Origin: Streptomyces nigrescens
GTDB taxonomy: Bacteria; Actinomycetota; Actinomycetes; Streptomycetales; Streptomycetaceae
Reading direction: 5' to 3'
Assembly (NCBI GenBank): GCA_024349765.1
Contig: AP026073.1
Location: forward strand, 682,001-746,000
Length of the DNA stretch: 64,000 nucleotides
The position numbers were made by a program, and so were the translations under genes. Below, in pieces: positions 35,338-42,763 of this stretch. Every line of letters begins with the position of its first letter. The stretch's first letter is position 1. The notes below the pieces were generated by a model. That model did no database searches and was not told the origin of the DNA. It was given only the letters and a program-made list of their open reading frames with translations.

Positions 35338-36225
35338 TTGTCCCCTCGGATCAGTGATCTCGCGACGTTGCGGGCGCGGCAGCCCGGAGCGGTCGCGGAG
35401 GCCGCCGCCCGGCGTACCCGTCGACCGCTCATCGGCGACAGCGGGCGGCTGATGATCGTGGCCGCCGACCACCCGGCCCGCGGTGCGCTCGCCGTGGGTG
35501 ATCGGCGGCTCGCCATGGCCAACCGCCTGGACCTGCTCGAACGTCTGGTGCTCGCGCTGTCGCGGCCGGGGGTGGACGGGGTGCTGGCCACCGCCGACAT
35601 CCTGGAGGACCTGCTGCTGCTCGGTGCCCTGGAGGGCAAGGTGGTGATGGGCTCGATGAACCGCGGCGGGATCGCCGGCGCGTCGTTCGAGATGGACGAC
35701 CGGTTCACCGGGCACCGGCCGCAGGACCTGGCCCGGCTCCGGTTCGACGCCGGGAAGCTGCTGCTCCGCATCGACTACGACGATCCCGGGTCGCTGACCA
35801 CGATGGAGGCCACCGCCCGCGCCATCGACGCGATGGCCGAGCGGGAACTGCCCGTCTTCGTCGAGCCGTTCCTGTCGTCCCGAATAGACGGCCGGGTCCG
35901 CAACGACCTCCGCCCGGAGGCGGTCATCCGCTCCGTCGCCATCGCCTCCGGCCTCGGCGGCACCTCCGCGTACACCTGGCTGAAGCTGCCGGTCACCGAC
36001 GACCCGGAGGCGATGGCGCGGGTCTGCGAGACCACCACGCTGCCGGCGGTGCTGCTCGGCGGCGACGTCGGCTCGACCGTCCGGGAGCAGGAGGCCGCGT
36101 ACGAGAAGTGGGCCAAGGCGCTGCGGCTGCCGACGGTGCAGGGCCTGGTCGTCGGGCGGTCGCTGCTCTATCCGGCCGACGGCGATGTCGCGGCCGCCGT
36201 GGACACCGCCGTCGGCCTGCTGTAA
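35338..36225 (+). CDS. Cgl0158-family (beta/alpha)8 aldolase-like protein
   Basis: 295 residues from a TTG at 35338 behind AGAAGGTGAG. Barrel of the class I aldolase kind: RLMIVAADHPARGALAVGD, VDGVLATADILEDLLLLG, VVMGSMNRGGIAGASFEMDDR, ADEL-type loop LPVFVEPFLSS, YTWLKLPVTDDPEAMARV (candidate Schiff-base Lys) and LLGGDVGST. In actinobacterial inositol clusters this family sits where IolJ would be. It is expected to split 2-deoxy-5-keto-gluconate 6-phosphate into malonate semialdehyde and DHAP. The functional assignment rests on cluster position. A 114-base gap precedes it and 30 bases separate it from iolB. Confidence 0.8.
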   Translation: MSPRISDLATLRARQPGAVAEAAARRTRRPLIGDSGRLMIVAADHPARGALAVGDRRLAMANRLDLLERLVLALSRPGVDGVLATADILEDLLLLGALEGKVVMGSMNRGGIAGASFEMDDRFTGHRPQDLARLRFDAGKLLLRIDYDDPGSLTTMEATARAIDAMAERELPVFVEPFLSSRIDGRVRNDLRPEAVIRSVAIASGLGGTSAYTWLKLPVTDDPEAMARVCETTTLPAVLLGGDVGSTVREQEAAYEKWAKALRLPTVQGLVVGRSLLYPADGDVAAAVDTAVGLL

Positions 36226-36255
36226 ACGCCGCGATATCCGCAGGAGACTTGAGAC

Positions 36256-37272
36256 ATGACTGCTGAATTCCCCCCGAAGGGCAGGCCCCACCCCGAGGCC
36301 GGGACCGGCCCCGACGGCAGGCCCCACCCCGAGGCAGGGTTCCTCACCGGGCCCGGGGTCCCTCCCAGGGCAGTGCCCCGCCCGCCGGCCGATCTCCACC
36401 TCAAAGCCGGCGGAGCCGCGCGCGGTCCGTACGCCGTGGACATCGACCCGGAGCGGGCCGGCTGGGGGTATTCCTCGTTGCGGGTCCTGGAGCTGGCGCC
36501 CGGAGGGCACCACGCGTTCGACACCGGGGACAGCGAGTGGATCGTGCTGCCGTTGTCCGGCGGGTGCACGGTCGTGGTGGACAGCGGCGAGGAGTTCGAA
36601 CTGCTCGGCCGGGACGACGTGTTCAGCGGGGTCACGGACTTCGCGTACGTGCCGCGGGACGCGCACGTGGGCATCGCCAGCGAGGCCGGTGGCCGGTTCG
36701 CGCTGACCGGCGCCCGGTGTGAGCTGGCGCTGCCGGCCCGTTACGGCGCCGCCTCCGACGTGCCGGTGGAGCTGCGCGGCCGCGGGAACTGCTCGCGGCA
36801 GGTGAACAACTTCGCCGCGGCCGGCACGTTCGCGTGCGACCGGCTGATCGCGGTGGAGGTGCTCACCCCGGGCGGCAACTGGTCCTCCTACCCGCCGCAC
36901 AAGCACGACGAGTGCCGCCCGGGCGTGGAGTCCGAGCTGGAGGAGATCTACTACTTCGAGATCGCGTCCGCGCGCGGCACGGAGGGCGTCGGTTACCAGC
37001 GCGTCAGTCCGTCCGGGAACGGCCGCGGCACGGACGTGCTCGCCGAGGTGCGGGGCGGCGACGCGGTGCTGATCCCGGACGGCTGGCACGGGCCGTCGAT
37101 CGCGACGCCCGGCCACGCCATGTACTACCTCAACGTCATGGCCGGCCCGGGGGAGGAGCGGGAGTGGCTGATCTGCGACCACCCCGAGCACGGCTGGATC
37201 CGTGACACCTGGCCCGACCAGCCCGTCGACCCCCGCCTTCCGCTCTACGACGCGCCCGTAGGAGACGTCTGA
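36256..37272 (+). CDS. iolB: 5-deoxy-glucuronate isomerase
   Basis: 338 residues, AGGAG upstream. Bicupin IolB fold: LHLKAGGAARGPYAVDIDPE, ITPE-like SEWIVLPLSGGCTVVVD, TDFAYVPRDAHVGI, NWSSYPPHKHDE (metal-binding His), ELEEIYYFEI (Glu) and IPDGWHGPSIATPGHAMYYLNVMAG (His). It converts 5-deoxy-glucuronate to 2-deoxy-5-keto-gluconate. The first ~45 residues are an extension with a tandem GRPHPEAG repeat not needed for the fold. Its TGA shares one base with the ATG of iolD. Confidence 0.92.
   Translation: MTAEFPPKGRPHPEAGTGPDGRPHPEAGFLTGPGVPPRAVPRPPADLHLKAGGAARGPYAVDIDPERAGWGYSSLRVLELAPGGHHAFDTGDSEWIVLPLSGGCTVVVDSGEEFELLGRDDVFSGVTDFAYVPRDAHVGIASEAGGRFALTGARCELALPARYGAASDVPVELRGRGNCSRQVNNFAAAGTFACDRLIAVEVLTPGGNWSSYPPHKHDECRPGVESELEEIYYFEIASARGTEGVGYQRVSPSGNGRGTDVLAEVRGGDAVLIPDGWHGPSIATPGHAMYYLNVMAGPGEEREWLICDHPEHGWIRDTWPDQPVDPRLPLYDAPVGDV
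36280..36334 (+). repeat. 36-bp-period direct repeat in the 5' end of iolB
   Basis: GGCAGGCCCCACCCCGAGG occurs at 36280-36298 and 36316-36334, in frame, giving the protein repeat GRPHPEAG. Confidence 0.8.
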
Positions 37273-39158
37273 TGAACGCCGCCCCGACGACCCGCCGCCT
37301 GACCGTCGCGCAGGCCCTGGTCGAGTTCCTCGCCCACCAGTACACCGAGCGGGACGGCCGGCGGCAGCGGCTGATCGGCGCCTGCTGGGGCATCTTCGGC
37401 CACGGCAACGTCGCCGGTATCGGCCAGGCGCTGCTGGAGTCCGGTACGGCGCTGCCGTATCTGCAGGGCCGCAACGAGCAGGCGATGGTGCATGCCGCGG
37501 TCGGCTACGCCCGGCAGTGCGACCGGCTGTCCGCGCACGCCGTCACCACGTCCATCGGCCCGGGCGCGACGAACCTGGTCACGGGCGCGGCGCTGGCCAC
37601 CGTCAACCGTCTGCCGGTGCTGCTGCTGCCGGGCGACACCTTCGCCACCCGGCCCGCGGAGCCGGTGCTGCAGCAGCTGGAGGTGCCGCACGCCGGTGAT
37701 GTGTCGGTCAACGACGCGCTGCGTCCGGTGTCGCGGTATTTCGACCGGGTGACCCGGCCGGAGGCGCTGATCCCGGCGGCGATGCAGGCGATGCGGGTGC
37801 TGGCCGACCCGGTGGACACCGGGGCGGTCACGCTGGCGCTGCCGCAGGACGTGCAGGCGGAGGCGTACGACTGGCCGGAGGAGTTCTTCGCCGACCGGGT
37901 GTGGCGGGTGCCCCGGCCGGCCCCGGACGCCGCCGCGCTGGCGGAGGCGGTGTGGGCGGTCCGCGGGGCCCGCCGGCCGTTGGTGATCGCCGGTGGCGGG
38001 GTGCACCACTCGGAGGCGGAGGAGGCGCTGCGGGAGTTCGCCGACGCGACGGGGATCCCGGTGGCGTCGACCCAGGCCGGGAAGGGCTCGCTGCGCCATG
38101 ACCACCCGTGTGACGTGGGCGGGATCGGGCACACCGGTACGGCGACGGCGGACGCGCTGGCCCGTGAGGCGGATCTGGTGATCGGCGTGGGCACCCGCTA
38201 CACGGACTTCACCACCGCGTCGGCGACGCTGTTCGCGGATCCGGGAGTGCGGTTCGTCAACCTCAACATCGCCGCCTTCGACGCGCACAAGCTGGGCGCG
38301 CTGTCGCTGGTCGCCGATGCCCGGGCGGGCCTCGCGGCGCTGACGGGCGCGCTGGCCGGGCACCGGGTGGCGAAGGAGTACGAGGCGGCGTACGGGGCGG
38401 CGAAGGAGGAGTGGGAGCGGCGGGTGGACGCGGCGTACGGTGCCGCGGACGCGTCGGCGCGGCCGTCCCAGACGCAGGTGCTGGGGGCGCTGGACGCGCT
38501 GGTGGACGACTCCGACATCGTGATCAACGCGGCCGGGTCGCTCCCCGGTGATCTGCACAAGCTGTGGCGGGCCCGGTCCCGCCGGCAGTACCACCTGGAG
38601 TACGGGTACTCCTGCATGGGCTACGAGATCCCGGCGGCGATCGGGGTGCGGCTGGCCGCGCCGGACCGTCCGGTGTGGGCGCTGGTCGGCGACGGTACGT
38701 ATCTGATGAATCCCACCGAGATCGTCACCGCGGTGCAGGAGGGCATCAACTTCACGATCGTGCTGATCCAGAACCACGGGTACGCGTCGATCGGCGGGCT
38801 GTCCGAGGCGACCGGCGGTGAGCGGTTCGGGACGGCGTACCGCTTCCGGGCCGGGGACGGTACGTACACGGGGGCGCCGCTGCCGGTGGATCTGGCCGCG
38901 AACGCCGCCTCGCTCGGGATGCGGGTGATCCGGGCCGCGACGGTCGGTGAGCTGCGGGCGGCGCTGGCCGAGGCGCGTGGCGCGAACCGGCCCACATGTG
39001 TCTATGTCGAGACCGAAACGGCCGACACTGTGCCGGGCGCGCCGGAGGCGCAGGCCTGGTGGGATGTTCCTGTTGCCGAGACCGCGACGCGTCCGGCGGC
39101 GGTCGCCGCGCGTGCGGCGTACGACCGGCAGGCCGCCGGGCGCCGCCGCCACCTCTGA
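37272..39158 (+). CDS. iolD: 3D-(3,5/4)-trihydroxycyclohexane-1,2-dione hydrolase
   Basis: 628 residues of the ThDP-dependent family. LTVAQALVEFLAHQYTERDG and GIFGHGNVAGIGQALLE begin the Pyr domain. The catalytic Glu is in the LQGRNEQAMVHAAVGYARQ segment. The central domain includes RRPLVIAGGGVHHS. The PP domain has GDGTYLMNPTEIVTAVQEG...NHG (about 474-505), the Mg-ThDP motif. It hydrolytically opens the inositol ring to 5-deoxy-glucuronate. Sequence features such as FGHGNVAG and YASIGGLSEATG are characteristic of IolD. One-base overlap with iolB shows coupling. Confidence 0.95.
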   Translation: MNAAPTTRRLTVAQALVEFLAHQYTERDGRRQRLIGACWGIFGHGNVAGIGQALLESGTALPYLQGRNEQAMVHAAVGYARQCDRLSAHAVTTSIGPGATNLVTGAALATVNRLPVLLLPGDTFATRPAEPVLQQLEVPHAGDVSVNDALRPVSRYFDRVTRPEALIPAAMQAMRVLADPVDTGAVTLALPQDVQAEAYDWPEEFFADRVWRVPRPAPDAAALAEAVWAVRGARRPLVIAGGGVHHSEAEEALREFADATGIPVASTQAGKGSLRHDHPCDVGGIGHTGTATADALAREADLVIGVGTRYTDFTTASATLFADPGVRFVNLNIAAFDAHKLGALSLVADARAGLAALTGALAGHRVAKEYEAAYGAAKEEWERRVDAAYGAADASARPSQTQVLGALDALVDDSDIVINAAGSLPGDLHKLWRARSRRQYHLEYGYSCMGYEIPAAIGVRLAAPDRPVWALVGDGTYLMNPTEIVTAVQEGINFTIVLIQNHGYASIGGLSEATGGERFGTAYRFRAGDGTYTGAPLPVDLAANAASLGMRVIRAATVGELRAALAEARGANRPTCVYVETETADTVPGAPEAQAWWDVPVAETATRPAAVAARAAYDRQAAGRRRHL

Positions 39159-39171
39159 CCCACGTTCCCCA

Positions 39172-39206
39172 TCGTCACAGCGAAGTCGTCACAGCGAAGT
39201 CGTCAC
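39172..39206. repeat. 14-bp tandem repeat between iolD and mmsA
   Basis: TCGTCACAGCGAAG is repeated twice, followed by a partial third unit (39200-39206), just before the mmsA ribosome site. Confidence 0.75.
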
Positions 39207-39224
39207 CCCAGAAAGGCCCCTCGC

Positions 39225-40718
39225 ATGAAGACCATCAGCCACTGGATCGGCGGTAAGCCCGTCGAGGGCGTCTCCGGCAACTTCGGTCCGGTCTACAACC
39301 CGGCCACCGGCGCCCAGGAGAAGCAGGTCGCCTTCGCCTCGGCCGGAGAGGTGGACGCGGCGGTGCGTGCCGCGAAGGAGGCGTTCGCGACGTGGGGCAC
39401 CAGCTCCCTGGCGAAGCGCACGTCGGTGCTGTTCAAGTACCGGGAGCTGGTCGACGCACACCGTGAGGAGCTGGCCCGGCTGATCACGGCCGAGCACGGC
39501 AAGGTGCATTCGGACGCGCTCGGTGAGGTCGCCCGCGGCCTGGAGATCATCGAGCTGGCCTGCGGCATTCCGGAGAAGCTGAAGGGCGAGCTGTCCACGC
39601 AGGTGTCCACGCGGGTGGACGTGGCGGCGATCCGCCAGTCGCTGGGTGTGGTGGCGGGCATCACGCCGTTCAACTTCCCGGCGATGGTCCCGATGTGGAT
39701 GTTCCCGATCGCGATCGCCTGCGGGAACACGTTCGTGCTGAAGCCGAGCGAGAAGGTGCCGAGCGCGGCGTTCAAGCTGGCGGAGCTGGCGGCCGAGGCG
39801 GGTCTGCCGGACGGTGTGCTGAACGTCGTCAACGGCGACAAGGTGGCGGTCGACGCCATCCTGGAACACCCGGACATCGCCGCGGTCTCGTTCGTCGGTT
39901 CCACGCCGATCGCCCGGTACATCCACACCACCGGTACGGCGAACGGCAAGCGGGTGCAGGCGCTGGGCGGCGCGAAGAACCACATGCTGGTGCTGCCGGA
40001 CGCCGACCTGGACCTGGCCGCGGACTCGGCGATCAACGCCGCGTACGGCTCGGCCGGTGAGCGCTGCATGGCGATCTCCGTCGTCGTCGCGGTGGGGGAC
40101 ACCGCCGACCCGCTGATCGGCAAGATCAAGGAGCGGGCCGACAAGCTGCGGATCGGCCCCGGCGACGACCCGGCGTCCGAGATGGGCCCGCTGATCACCA
40201 AGGTCCACCGCGACAAGGTCGCTTCCTACGTCTCGGGTGCCGCGGCGCAGGGCGCGGACGTGGTCATCGACGGCACGGGCTACACCGTCGAGGGCTACGA
40301 GGACGGCCACTGGATCGGCGTCTCGCTGCTGGACAACGTCACGCCGGAGATGGACGCCTACCGTGACGAGATCTTCGGCCCGGTGCTGTCGGTCGTGCGG
40401 GTGGAGACGTACGACGAGGCGATCGCGCTGATGAACAACTCGCCGTGGGGCAACGGCACCGCGATCTTCACGCGGGACGGCGGCGCGGCCCGCCGCTTCC
40501 AGCTGGAGGTGGAGGCCGGCATGGTCGGCGTGAACGTGCCGATCCCGGTGCCGGTGGGCTACCACTCGTTCGGTGGCTGGAAGGACTCGCTCTTCGGCGA
40601 CCACCACATCTACGGCAACGACGGCGTGCACTTCTACACCCGCGGCAAGGTCGTCACGACCCGCTGGCCCGACCCGTCGGACGGCGGCATCAACCTGGGA
40701 TTCCCCAGCAACCACTGA
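39225..40718 (+). CDS. mmsA: Methylmalonate-semialdehyde dehydrogenase (CoA-acylating)
   Basis: 497 residues of the aldehyde dehydrogenase superfamily. It begins ISHWIGGKPVEGVSGNFGPVYNPATG as MmsA/IolA proteins do. GITPFNFPAMVPMWMFPIA is the MmsA-specific NAD-binding segment. FVGSTPIARYIH follows, and the nucleophile is Cys281 in GERCMAISVVVAVG. NGTAIFTRDGGAARRFQ and PVPVGYHSFGGWK lie near the end. As IolA it turns malonate semialdehyde into acetyl-CoA and CO2; the same enzyme serves valine breakdown. It is the last gene of the operon and a terminator follows. Confidence 0.95.
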   Translation: MKTISHWIGGKPVEGVSGNFGPVYNPATGAQEKQVAFASAGEVDAAVRAAKEAFATWGTSSLAKRTSVLFKYRELVDAHREELARLITAEHGKVHSDALGEVARGLEIIELACGIPEKLKGELSTQVSTRVDVAAIRQSLGVVAGITPFNFPAMVPMWMFPIAIACGNTFVLKPSEKVPSAAFKLAELAAEAGLPDGVLNVVNGDKVAVDAILEHPDIAAVSFVGSTPIARYIHTTGTANGKRVQALGGAKNHMLVLPDADLDLAADSAINAAYGSAGERCMAISVVVAVGDTADPLIGKIKERADKLRIGPGDDPASEMGPLITKVHRDKVASYVSGAAAQGADVVIDGTGYTVEGYEDGHWIGVSLLDNVTPEMDAYRDEIFGPVLSVVRVETYDEAIALMNNSPWGNGTAIFTRDGGAARRFQLEVEAGMVGVNVPIPVPVGYHSFGGWKDSLFGDHHIYGNDGVHFYTRGKVVTTRWPDPSDGGINLGFPSNH

Positions 40719-40736
40719 CAAATACCGCATGCCCCG

Positions 40737-40766
40737 CCCCCCTGCCGGCCCGTTCCCGGCGGGGGG
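40737..40766 (+). terminator. Terminator of the iol operon
   Basis: CCCCCC-T-GCCGG (40737-40748) pairs with CCGGC-GGGGGG (40756-40766) apart from one bulged T. The loop is 7 nt. Confidence 0.6.
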
Positions 40767-40864
40767 TCCGGTGCGTTCGGGGCCCTTGCTAACGTGCTCC
40801 CTCGCACATCGATGGGACGAGCGGCGCGCCGGGTTGGCGGGGCACCGGGAACAACGGGGGACGA

Positions 40865-42007
40865 ATGCAGTCATCCATGGCGCTCACCAAGGGCGCCCGC
40901 ATCACGGGCGGGGCGTTCTGCCTGCTCTTCTTCCTCTTCACGGCGTACTGGCTGGCCGTCGATCTGGGCGAGTTCGGCATCGACGGGATGTGGGGGTACT
41001 GGACCTTCCAGCGTCCCGCCGGCCTGAATCAGGTGACCGGGCCGTTCCATCTGGGGCTGGCACTGGTGCAGTTGGCGGCGGTGTTCACGGCGTTCGCCGG
41101 GCAGCGGGTGGCCGGCGGGCTGCTGGCGGTGGCGACGACGCTTACCTTCGCCACGACGCTGCAGGCGATCGTCAGCGTCGGCAACCACACCAGTGACGAC
41201 AAGTGGTTCCAGCACGCGGAGACCGGCACCTCGACCTTCGACGGGGTGTTCATCAGCAGCGGTCTGCTGTTCCTGCTGACCTTCGTCGCCGGGGTGGTGC
41301 TGCTCGCCGGAATGCGGGCGTGGCCCCGCCCGAAGCCCAGTGAGCCGCCGCTGCGGCCCGCCGGGCAGGCCGGTGTGGTGGCCGGGCTGGTGCTCGGTGC
41401 GATGGCGCTGTGCCTGGTCATCTGGCACGTCTACATGCTGGTGCAGAACGGCACCGGGTCCTTCGAGATGCTCTACCTCGGCCGGGGCGCGCTGCCGTCG
41501 CTGCTGAGCCTGGCGCCGGGCTGGTCGGGGCTGGTGTTCCTGGTCCTGACCGCGCTGGCGGCGCTCAACAGCCTGATGCGGGGCGGCGCGGCCCGCGGGC
41601 TGGCGATCGGGCTGTCGGTGGTGTCGCTGCCGGGCGCCGTGCTGACGCTGATCGGGCTGGTCGCCAACGGGTCGCTGTTCACGCTGAACGAGTCGATGCC
41701 GGGCCTGAGCGTGCTGAGCGATGTGCAGCTGCTGCTCGACCTGCTCGGTTCGGCGGCGCTGCTGGCGCTGATGGCGCGCGGTGAGCCGGTGGCCCCCGGC
41801 TGGCATCCGCCGGTCCCGGCGCCGCAGTTCGGGGTGCCCGGCTACGTCCCGCCGGCCGGCCCGCCGCAGCCGCCGGTGCCCGGCTGGCAGCCGCCGGTGC
41901 CGCCCGGTCCACCGGTGCCGCCCGGACCTCCGGTCGGCGGCCCGCCGCTGCCGCCCCCGGGCAACCCGCCGCAGCCGCCGGGCGGTTTCGGCCCCGCCCC
42001 GTACTGA
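40865..42007 (+). CDS. Uncharacterised multi-span membrane protein with Pro-rich tail
   Basis: 380 residues, ATG at 40865 with GGGGGA upstream. About seven to eight hydrophobic helices fall at roughly 12-33, 62-82, 84-104, 133-155, 172-197, 215-236, 245-270 and 287-305. Residues about 313-380 form a Gly/Pro-rich tail with PPVP and PGPP repeats, probably cytoplasmic. No catalytic motif was recognised. It does not resemble the upstream inositol genes in function and appears separately transcribed. Confidence 0.8.
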   Translation: MQSSMALTKGARITGGAFCLLFFLFTAYWLAVDLGEFGIDGMWGYWTFQRPAGLNQVTGPFHLGLALVQLAAVFTAFAGQRVAGGLLAVATTLTFATTLQAIVSVGNHTSDDKWFQHAETGTSTFDGVFISSGLLFLLTFVAGVVLLAGMRAWPRPKPSEPPLRPAGQAGVVAGLVLGAMALCLVIWHVYMLVQNGTGSFEMLYLGRGALPSLLSLAPGWSGLVFLVLTALAALNSLMRGGAARGLAIGLSVVSLPGAVLTLIGLVANGSLFTLNESMPGLSVLSDVQLLLDLLGSAALLALMARGEPVAPGWHPPVPAPQFGVPGYVPPAGPPQPPVPGWQPPVPPGPPVPPGPPVGGPPLPPPGNPPQPPGGFGPAPY

Positions 42008-42070
42008 CGTGTCGTTCGCCGGGGTAATTCGCTGGCCAACGGGCGGTGCGGGTGCCACTGTCCGTCTTCT

Positions 42071-42604
42071 ATGACGAACGACACGACGAACGACAACCCG
42101 GACGACCAGGACGGCGGCGCCGGCAACGCCATAGTCACCGAACGGCTGGTGCTGCGGTCCTGGCCCGCGGCCGATCTCGCCGCGGTGCTCGCCGGCACCC
42201 GGCAGCCGCACTGGGCGGCGGACTTCCCCGACGAGGGCGACCGGGTCATCGCCGGTTTCATCGACGGCAACGCGGACGCCCGCGGCGCGTTCGGGCAGCG
42301 GCAGATCCTGGAGCGGGACAGCGGCCTGGTGGTCGGCGCGATCGGGCTGTTCTGGCCGCCGGCCGACGGCTCGGTGGAATTCGGCTACGGCGTGGTGCCG
42401 TCCCGCCGGGGACGCGGCTACGCGCCCGAAGCGGTCCGCGCGCTCGCCGCGTTCGCGCACACCGCGCCCGGGGTGGACACGGTGTACGCCAACGTCGAGC
42501 TGACGAACCCGGCGTCCGTCCGGGTCCTGGAGAAGGCCGGGCTGGAGCACTGCGGCGGCGACGGCGAGCTGGCCCGGTACCGGTGGAAGGAACCCACGGG
42601 CTGA
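42071..42604 (+). CDS. GNAT-family N-acetyltransferase, RimJ/RimL-like
   Basis: 177 residues. VTERLVLRSWPAADLAAVLAG is the RimJ/RimL-type N-terminal strand. EFGYGVVPSRRGRGYAPEAVRALAAFA contains the acetyl-CoA R-G-x-G-Y/A loop. VYANVELTNPASVRVLEKAGLE is the C-terminal signature. It transfers acetyl from acetyl-CoA to an amine, possibly a protein N-terminus or antibiotic. No ribosome site is seen before the ATG, so the start is uncertain or the gene is poorly translated. Confidence 0.82.
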   Translation: MTNDTTNDNPDDQDGGAGNAIVTERLVLRSWPAADLAAVLAGTRQPHWAADFPDEGDRVIAGFIDGNADARGAFGQRQILERDSGLVVGAIGLFWPPADGSVEFGYGVVPSRRGRGYAPEAVRALAAFAHTAPGVDTVYANVELTNPASVRVLEKAGLEHCGGDGELARYRWKEPTG

Positions 42605-42751
42605 CGCCCGCCGGTCGCGGACGCCTCCTGCCGGGGGTTCGCGCGTACGGCCCCCGCGTACCGCATCCGTGGTAGTCGGGGACGAACCGTACTCCCCTTG
42701 GAGACCCCCGGGTTCACCCCGGGGTACCGGCCGCCCGCACCGCCCCGTACC

Positions 42752-42757
42752 TAGGAT
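42752..42757 (+). promoter_or_regulatory. TAGGAT -10 box of a probable leaderless transcript
   Basis: TAGGAT ends six bases before the ATG at 42764, so +1 would coincide with the start codon. No Shine-Dalgarno precedes the ATG. No clear -35 is present. Confidence 0.5.
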
Positions 42758-42763
42758 CGCGGT

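Noticed and set aside
34066-37191. 1,041-codon minus-strand frame across iolC, the aldolase gene and iolB
   Set aside because: Antisense to recognised iol genes; no motif; spans the gaps between them.
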